Source: Doris montereyensis
Taxonomy: Eukaryota; Mollusca; Gastropoda; Nudibranchia; Dorididae
Reading direction: 5' to 3'
DNA length: 64,000 nt
Assembly (NCBI GenBank): GCA_037039925.1
Contig: JAXRKP010001468.1
Span: 35,001 to 99,000, forward strand
Of the stretch, positions 57,646-64,000 are shown in pieces. A program made the position numbers and the translations under genes. How positions within the stretch are numbered: position 1 is the first letter of the stretch; every line of letters begins with the position of its first letter. Below the pieces are notes generated by a model that saw only the letters and a list, made by a program, of their open reading frames with translations, was not told the origin of the DNA and did no database searches.

Positions 57646-58317
57646 ATAGTTCATGATGAGTTGTGGTAATTTTAGTGAATTTAAGGCAGGTTAATGTTTT
57701 ATAAATGCCATTGTTTTTGAAGATTGCAAGTAATGTGTTACTGACAGCACAAAGAAATGGAAGATGGGATCAACAAATTTGAAATTTTGTTTCATTTTAA
57801 TTCTCATTGTGAGGTTTACTTCTTTGTGACAAGATTTTATCCGTGGTCAGTAAACCCCCTAGTTTACATATTTGACATTGCCTCTGTGAACAGCAGCAGT
57901 AGAAATGGAAGTTTGGGCAGCATGCACCTGTTTGCAATGATGAAATTTGCTTTGTGTGTTCTTTACACTGATGTCATGCTTTCCCTACAAACATTCGGAG
58001 CCTGAGATAACCGCCATTGCGGACAGGGTTTACTTCAAACAAACAATCATACAAGCTAATGATCTCATCAGCATCTATCCTAATGAATTCTCACATTCCC
58101 CCCCTCCCCAAATACAAATTGTTGATTGTTGAAGACAGAAATATAGAATGTAAAAAGGTTGAATTATTGTTTACTTGTAGAATATAAACCATCTTTTCCA
58201 GTGGTTACAGCATTTGAGAAATTTTGGTCTCTGATATTCAATTAAATGAACTTTTTGTGAACTCGTAATGGCTCGTAGTGCAAGAGAGCATATCCCCCCC
58301 CCCTTATTTGTAGATAT
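57646..58317. other. Mostly single-copy; stray repeat module
   Basis: A diverged copy of the 52-bp module lies at about 57999-58045. An 82-codon frame at 57757-58005 ends inside that module, so I do not call it a gene. Confidence 0.5.
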
Positions 58318-58560
58318 ATAAGTGGTGCCAATAGCCGGTTTGACTGCCACTCGCACAGCAGGCCCGAGTTGGATTCCCAGTTGAGGCAATGTTTCAGGCC
58401 CACCTGTGGACCCAGCAGTGAGAGTGAAATGGGTAAGTAGGTCGTTTGAAACCTGAAAGTACAGGTGGTGTGGGGGTAGTCATGGGTGGGCCGACCTCAA
58501 TGGGCTGTGGAATTTACTTTCTTTTTGAAAGTTGGCCAAGTGATGTGATCTTTGGCTATG
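58318..58560 (+). mobile_element. Probable tRNA-derived SINE
   Basis: Head with AATAGCCGGTTTGACTGCCA and B-box-like GAGTTGGATTCCCA, then a body with GTGGACCCAGCAGTGAG and GACCTCAATGGGCTG. The pol III boxes are degenerate. Confidence 0.5.
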
Positions 58561-58614
58561 TGTACTCAAAATCCTTATGAATATCATTCACCCGCATTGA
58601 TCTTGATTAGGTAG

Positions 58615-58823
58615 ACTGCTCATCTGCGTTTGGTGGAGAGAACATTACACGCACTACAAAAGGATCGTCTATATGAACATTTCCCACTTATGATTACAGG
58701 TTTTGTTAGTGAATGGTCATTATACAAATACAAAGCTCAACTAGCTATGACAGAGCATGGAAACAATATAAGTGGGAACATCAAAGAGAGAAAATGTCCA
58801 TCCTTGAAAAGTAAAGAAACAGT
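58615..58823 (+). CDS. Candidate internal exon of unidentified gene
   Basis: Acceptor-like TAGGTAG precedes 69 open codons plus two bases ending at a strong donor, AGT|GTAAGT. The peptide (LVERTLHALQKDRLYEHF, SEWSLYKYKAQLAM) has protein-like composition. It would join in phase to the candidate exon at 60409-60586. I recognise no family, the acceptor has a poor pyrimidine tract, and chance frames of this size occur in AT-rich DNA. Confidence 0.25.
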
Positions 58824-60130
58824 GTAAGTATTTGGCTTGTCACATCTTCCATTGCCACCCTTTGCTGGAGTGCGAAGGACAGAGAGATGAAGACAGGAAG
58901 ACAGGGAATCTTTCCTTTATAGCCGTATTGAGTGCATACAAATTGAGTTGATGTAATGATATGTTATTAGGGGTAATTGGAGGTGGATTTATACTTTATA
59001 TGCATGTCACACATCACATGGCAAAGTATTAACACTAACCAGTACATGAGCCAGTAGTGACACAAAAGTCTGTATCTGTCCAATTAATAAGTCCTAGTTT
59101 TAAATATCTCTCACGCGTTCACTGACAGCAACAATGTAGTGTTTCTCTCTCTCAGACCAACGGCCCACAAATTCTCGATTGGAGAAAGATTGGGAGACTT
59201 TTTGACGGCCAGGGAAGAACTTTGAGTTTGCGATGTTGACAAAGAGATATAATTTAGATTTTTCACTTTGAATGTTTACATGGGAAAACATAGTGATAAC
59301 AGTGACATAAGATGTGAGTTTCTTACTGCTGCCTTTGAGTGTTGCACTCAGTTTACTGCGAAAACTACGGAGGTTGCCAAAAATGTAAACCGTGTAGTCA
59401 TATGCTTTTTCAAAACTTTCTTTGAAAGAAAAATAATCAGTGTAAACTAATGTAATCATGTTATTATATTATGTTACCAGATTCAGAATCGAATTATCTT
59501 TCTTACCATCCAAACAATTTTGGTTTATCCTAACTATTATAGAAGTTATAGCCTTCAATAAAAATGTTCAAAAGTGATGCATTGTTTGTTTGTTTGTGCT
59601 TAGTATACATGATATAGCAAATTATTTGTGAACCCACTGATTCAAAGTACATGTCAATGTATCATCACCATCAAAACTTGCCACAGTGGCCTAGCCTTTG
59701 AGGGGATCCTAGCACTGTTTTACTGTGGAATACACTATTTGTAATAGACACATGTAGTAATATACCTTGTTATTGTTATGTACTTGCAGCCTGGCTGTTT
59801 GCCATGCATGTTATTTGTATATAGTACATTGACTGAGACTGAGATGCCATTGGATGGTCTGACCAGAGTCTTTTCTAGTCAGTTTACAGAACCATGAGAA
59901 AAAGCCAAGTCACAGACCATGTTTTTTGTTTGGTTGTTTTTCTTCTACTAGTTCTAAACAATACCGCACCTAACTATCGTTGTGATGCACCACTCTGATC
60001 TCTGTTTTCAAGCCTGAAATGAACTGAAAACTATCATCTAACAATAATGACCGGAAACTACTACATATGTAGAGTTGCAAGACAATGAATTGTTCTTTGA
60101 GATTATATCACTGAGTCTAACACTACTAGC
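58824..60130. other. Single-copy stretch, no firm gene
   Basis: A 119-codon minus-strand frame at 59100-59459 has no recognisable motif and no good splice context. Nothing else supported. Confidence 0.5.
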
Positions 60131-60386
60131 AGTAGATAAAGACAAACAGTGAGGCAAGGAGAAAGTCCGAAGTGAAGGTGATCACACAAGATAACATGAA
60201 AGTGCCACAGGGAACCAAGCGTAGTTAGCTTGGTGGGTACCACCAATTCTTTTCATGGCGAAGCGGTGGGTGCTGACGCAGAGGTCGCGGGTTCGATTCC
60301 CATGGTGGTCAGGATTTTTTTTGTCTATTTCTTGTATTTGTTTCGTCTTTGTTTCTATGGGGCTTTCATACTATCTGATGTCATTA
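60131..60386 (+). mobile_element. tRNA-like SINE core inside inverted flanks
   Basis: A perfect-looking A box TGGCGAAGCGG at 60256 and B box GGTTCGATTCC at 60290 are spaced as in tRNA genes. TACCACC and GGTGGTC can pair as an acceptor stem, but there is no convincing D-arm or anticodon arm, so this is a SINE head rather than a tRNA gene. The core is flanked by imperfect inverted copies of AGATAATATGAAAGCCCC (about 60187 forward, about 60378 reverse). Confidence 0.6.
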
Positions 60387-60408
60387 CCTTTACTACCAGT
60401 ACTAACAG

Positions 60409-60586
60409 TAGTGTAGAGGATGAAAGTGACAAGATTGGTAACTTCAATATTCCATTGCTACTGTTAGTGTCAGCACAATTTGTTACGAAGGCCCAGCTTG
60501 AACTTAAACTACAGCTTGAAAACATGAGTCACCCTGTAAAAGACTTATTGTATTATTTTGTAAAAGACAAACCCAGGTCGATGCCG
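60409..60586 (+). CDS. Candidate internal exon of unidentified gene
   Basis: Acceptor TACTAACAG, one base plus 59 open codons, donor CCG|GTAAGA. Includes IPLLLLVSAQFVTKAQLELK and NMSHPVKDLLYYFVKDKP. Its phase fits the candidate exon at 58615-58823. No family recognised; support is frame, composition and splice sites only. Confidence 0.28.
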
Positions 60587-60769
60587 GTAAGAACACACAT
60601 ACGTATACATTATGATATCATATTGACTCGAGTAGTAATAATATTGATTAAAATGCACAATGAAATATCATTTAACAAGGGAAAACAGCAATAATTGATC
60701 AAAGTCTATTGAAAATGAAGTGATGAGGAAAGTAGTACATGTATGTCACTACATTTATAATGTGTTATC

Positions 60770-61480
60770 CATTGTAGTGGCAGGGGCATACCTGTCAGAT
60801 CTAGACACTACCACGTGAGTCCCAAAGTACAACGTTAATCCATTGGAATTGTAGTGGCAGTGGCATACCTGTCAGATCTAGACACTACCACGTGAGTCCC
60901 AAAGTACAACGTTAATCCATTGGAATTGTAGTGGCAGTGGCATACCTGTCAGATCTAGACACTACCACGTGAGTCCCAAAGTACAACGTTAATCCATTGG
61001 AATTGTAGTGGCAGTGGCATACCTGTCAGATCTAGACACTACCACGTGAGTTCCAAAGTACAACGTTAATCCATTGGAATTGTAGTGGCATAGTGATCTA
61101 GACATACCTGTCAGATCTAGACACTACCACGTGAGTTCCAAAGTTAATCCAACGTTAATCCATTGGAATTAATAGAATTGCAGTGGCATACCTGTCAGAT
61201 CTAGACACTACCACGTGAGTTCCAAAGTACAACGTTAATCCATTGGAATTGTAGTGGCAGTGGCATACCTGTCAGATCTAGACACTACCACGTGAGTTCC
61301 AAAGTACAACGTTAATCCATTGGAATTGTAGTGGCAGTGGCATACCTGTCAGATCTAGACACTACCACGTGAGTTCCAAAGTACAACGTTAATCCATTGG
61401 AATTGTAGTGGCAGTGGCATACCTGTCAGATCTAGACACTGCCACGTGAGTTCCAAAGTACAACGTTAATCGATTTGAAT
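60770..61480. repeat. 77-bp tandem array, each unit with an E-box
   Basis: About nine copies of a 77-bp unit containing TGGAATTGTAGTGGCAGTGG, CATACCTGTCAGATCTAGAC, ACTACCACGTGAGT and AACGTTAATCCAT. Each has the palindromic E-box CACGTG. Copies switch from GAGTCCC to GAGTTCC midway, and two regions (61081-61190, 61465-61495) hold small scrambled duplications. Confidence 0.94.
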
Positions 61481-61721
61481 CGATCCATTGGAATCTGGGG
61501 GTTTTCGTCCCTCATTTTGTTCTCCGTGCTTTTATTGTATTTGTACATGGAGAAAAGAGAAATTGAAAAATGTTTTTTGTTGAAGAAACAATCATATAAT
61601 TTTGTTTCATCATTAAAGTGTGTAGGAAATAAAAATGTGTTAACAGTGCCAGATAAGGTTCAGTAACATTAACAAACACGCAATGATTTTGAAACCTACG
61701 TGTTGGTAAACATTAAATACA

Positions 61722-61907
61722 TTGTACAATATCATCATAATGTTCCCTGAAAAAATGCCTTATAGGCGGTGTGACATATCTGTACAGGATAAGCGACTGG
61801 TTCACCAGAACGGCTACTTTCACCCACGTGATGAAACTAAGTGTCCACCCAATACACGTCGTCCCTATGACGTTGGTCCCTGGAACTGTCAAAGTAACTG
61901 GAACTGA
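61722..61907 (+). CDS. Candidate 3' coding segment ending in the 38-bp array
   Basis: A 61-codon plus-strand frame includes CDISVQDKRLVHQNGYFHPR and DETKCPPNTRRPYDV, then ends with GPWNCQSNWN, stop. The last 15 codons are the first copies of the 38-bp repeat. Composition is protein-like but no family is recognised. It could be a terminal exon (acceptor CTTATAG before GCGG) or chance. Confidence 0.22.
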   Translation: MYNIIIMFPEKMPYRRCDISVQDKRLVHQNGYFHPRDETKCPPNTRRPYDVGPWNCQSNWN

Positions 61908-62300
61908 ACTGTCAAAGTAACAAAGTGAAACTCTGCCGTTGGTCCCTGGAACTGAACTGTCAAAGTAACTCTGACGTTGGTCCCTGGAACTGAACTGTCA
62001 AAGTAACTCTGCCGTTGGTCCCTGGAACTGAACTGTCAAAGTAAACGTTGGTAACTGAACTGTCAAAGTAACTCTGCCGTTGGTCCCTGGAACTGAACTG
62101 AACTGCCGTTGGTCCCTGGAACTGAACTATCAAAGCAACTATGACGTTGGTCCCTGGAACTGAACTGTCAAAGTAACTATGACGTTGGTTCCTGGAACTG
62201 AACTGTCAAAGTAACTCTGCCGTTGGTCCCTGGAACTGAACTGTCAAAGTAACTATGACGTTGGTCCCTGGAACTGAACTGTCAAAGTAACTCTGCCGTT
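61866..62300. repeat. 38-bp tandem array between convergent reading frames
   Basis: Unit GACGTTGGTCCCTGGAACTG plus AACTGTCAAAGTAACTAT (38 bp), about 11 copies including broken ones. Two variants, CTATGAC and CTCTGCC, alternate. The right-most copies encode the receptor's last residues on the minus strand. Confidence 0.95.
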
Positions 62301-63050
62301 GCTAACACCGACACCGTCATCCATTGCCGCTGACTGGCCGTTGCCGACTTTGGTCAGGGTGATAGCAGGAACACCAGCCGCTTGCCCCGAGCAGCACACC
62401 AGTCTCTTGAGTCTCGTTTGGATCGCATTGCAACACGGGCAGCACATGATCTTCACAAACTCCGCTCTAAAATTGTCGTTGAGCCATCCGTACAGGACTG
62501 GATTCAGGCAGGCGGAGCACAGCACCAACATGTGACAAACAGCGTACGCCATTTTGATGTCGATTCGGCCTTTGAAAAATTCACCCTCGAAGTCAATGAG
62601 GAGGTTGAAGATGTTGAGAGGTAACCAGCTGAGCGCGAAAACCAACGCGATTCCCGCCAGGAGAAGATTGGTCTTCCGCTTCCGTCTACTGCGTCTTTCA
62701 TTTTTCTTTCGCTGGTATGACGTATTTCCGCCAGGGGCATTTTGATTGACCATGCGATATCGGAGTTTGTTACAAATACGCAGGTGGGCTACGCTCAGGA
62801 TGAAGAACGGAAGAACATACTGAACAACCATTTGAGCAACGGAATACGCTCTCTTTTCTGTTTCCAGCGACAGGTCTTCCAAGCAAACGTAGTAGTAGAT
62901 CTCAGGGATTTCCGTCAAGGGCAGTCTTTGGTCAACGACTAAGAACAACAAAGCAGGGCTTGCAATGAGGAACGAGATGAGCCAGATGCTGATGAGGGCA
63001 ATGGCCGCACCAAGTCTCTTCATACTGTCCTTTGTCGGATACACGATGAC
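62253..63050 (-). CDS. Neuropeptide Y/F-type GPCR, 3' exon (TM4 to C-terminus)
   Basis: The exon starts at an acceptor (CTTATTTAG) at 63051-63052 and runs 265 codons to TAG at 62253. It begins VIVYPTKDSMKRLG, the stretch after the TM3 DRY motif. Then come TM4 (ISIWLISFLIASPALLFLVV), an extracellular Cys in YYYVCLEDL, TM5 (VVQYVLPFFILSVAHLRI), a basic third loop (RRSRRKRKTN), TM6 (LVFALSWLPLNIFNLL), TM7 with CLNPVLYGWLNDNFRAEF and a Cys-rich palmitoylation-type tail. SWLPLN and NPVLYGWLN.NFR are typical of rhodopsin-class NPY/NPF receptors, peptide-activated G-protein-coupled receptors of the plasma membrane. There is no start codon here; TM1-TM3 lie in exons beyond the right edge. The last dozen residues come from the 38-bp repeat. 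Confidence 0.88.
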   Translation of the reverse strand, partial: VIVYPTKDSMKRLGAAIALISIWLISFLIASPALLFLVVDQRLPLTEIPEIYYYVCLEDLSLETEKRAYSVAQMVVQYVLPFFILSVAHLRICNKLRYRMVNQNAPGGNTSYQRKKNERRSRRKRKTNLLLAGIALVFALSWLPLNIFNLLIDFEGEFFKGRIDIKMAYAVCHMLVLCSACLNPVLYGWLNDNFRAEFVKIMCCPCCNAIQTRLKRLVCCSGQAAGVPAITLTKVGNGQSAAMDDGVGVSNGRVTLTVQFQGPTS

Positions 63051-63189
63051 CTAAATAAGAAGCGGAATAAAGTAACGATATTAATTATATTATTATTTAT
63101 TATAAAAGGGTGGCAAGAACACAACAAAACACATGAAACTATAATCTTACATTAGAGAAAGCTTAATCCCCATGTTTTCAATGGGAGTT

Positions 63190-64000
63190 GGTACATTCTG
63201 TTAGCTATGCCTTAGTGATGCATTGTTTAACAAAAATTACAAAAGCTATGTGTTGTTAAACCAGTGTTCTGCTAGCCATGCATTGTTAAACCAATATTAT
63301 GTTAGCTATGCGTCGTTAAACCACCGTTAAGCTAGCTATGCATTGTTAAACCAATGTTACGTTAGCTTTGCGTCATTAAAGCAGTTACGTTAGCTATGTA
63401 TTGTTAAACTACATTGACGTTAGGTTTGCATCATTAAACGAATGTTAAGTTAGCTATGCATTGTTAAACCAATATTACATTCGCTATGCACTGTTAAACC
63501 ACATTTACGCTAGTTATGCGTTGTTAAACCAATGTTACATTAGCTATGCGTCGTTAGACCAATATTACATTCATTATGCATTGTTAAACCAATGTTACGT
63601 TCGCTATGCATTGTTAAATCACATTTACGCTAGCTATGCGTTGTTAAACCAATGTTATGTTAGCTATACGTCGTTAAACCACTGTTAGTGTTATGTTAGC
63701 TATGCATTGTTAAACCACATTTACATTAACTATGCATTGTCAAACCACATTTACGTTAGCTATACGTCGTTAAACCAATAATACGTTAGCTATGCATTGT
63801 TAAACCAATGTTACGTTAGCTATGTATTGTTAAACTAATGTTACGTTAACTATGCATCGTTAAACCAATGCTACGTAGCTATGCATTGTTAAACGACTGT
63901 TATGTTAGCTATGCACTGTTAAACCACATTTACGTTAGCTATGCATTGTTAACCCACTATTATGTTAGTTATGTGTCGTTAAACCACTGTTACGTTAGCT
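63190..64000. repeat. 30-bp tandem array in the receptor intron
   Basis: Unit GTTAGCTATGCATTGTTAAA plus CCAATGTTAC (30 bp), about 26 copies with GCGTCG, CCACATTTAC and CCACTGTTA variants. It runs off the right edge, so its full length is unknown. Confidence 0.95.

Noticed and set aside
57757..58005. 82-codon plus-strand frame after UBL7
   Set aside because: Its end lies inside a dispersed-repeat module and no partner exon fits.
59100..59459. 119-codon minus-strand frame
   Set aside because: No recognisable motif, no supported start or splice sites; length is within chance for AT-rich DNA.
60234..60307. A functional tRNA gene
   Set aside because: A and B boxes and a possible acceptor stem exist, but no proper D-arm or anticodon arm can be folded, so I call it a SINE head.
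63042..63044. Start of the receptor at 63044
   Set aside because: The codon is GTG within VIVYP, just downstream of a splice acceptor and after the TM3 DRY region, so it is an exon boundary and not a start.

Overview
The window is eukaryotic: genes are split by GT-AG introns, a rhodopsin-type receptor exon is present, and there are tRNA-derived SINEs, non-LTR retrotransposon remnants, foldback elements and very many minisatellites. A protostome invertebrate, probably a mollusc (perhaps a gastropod), fits the receptor family and repeat style, but that assignment is inference. No bacterial-type gene organisation is visible.

Layout. Positions 1-32,700 are roughly three-quarters tandem repeats: more than 20 unrelated arrays (units of 5-57 bp), including a 6.2-kb CA-rich minisatellite, a 3.9-kb array of 35/38/39-bp units, and 1.9-2.1-kb arrays of 23, 40, 16 and 15 bp. 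I find no convincing gene there, only a possible promoter and tiny first exon near 10.1-10.3 kb. Positions 32,700-39,400 are mostly single-copy and hold a SINE and a candidate small minus-strand gene (33.8-36.1 kb) that I cannot name. A ~1.57-kb inverted repeat (39.4-41.0 kb) and a retrotransposon fragment come next.

The best-supported gene is a plus-strand homologue of UBL7 (ubiquitin-like protein 7), rebuilt by hand from ten exons between 41,394 and 56,876. All nine junctions keep phase, although no exon is obvious as a long open frame. Its introns carry three tandem palindromic MITE-like units, a LINE relic, SINEs and several arrays. The last exon, encoding the UBA domain, has an extra base that truncates the domain; this is either an assembly error or a real lesion.

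Downstream (57-62 kb) are dispersed-repeat fragments, a SINE with inverted flanks, possible exons of an unidentified plus-strand gene, a 77-bp array carrying an E-box per unit, and a 38-bp array. At the right end is the minus-strand 3' exon of a neuropeptide Y/F-type GPCR (TM4 to the C-terminus). Its last codons and stop lie in the 38-bp array. The upstream receptor exons are beyond the window, past a 30-bp array that runs off the edge.

UBL7 and the receptor are unrelated neighbours pointing towards each other. I see no evidence that they work together.
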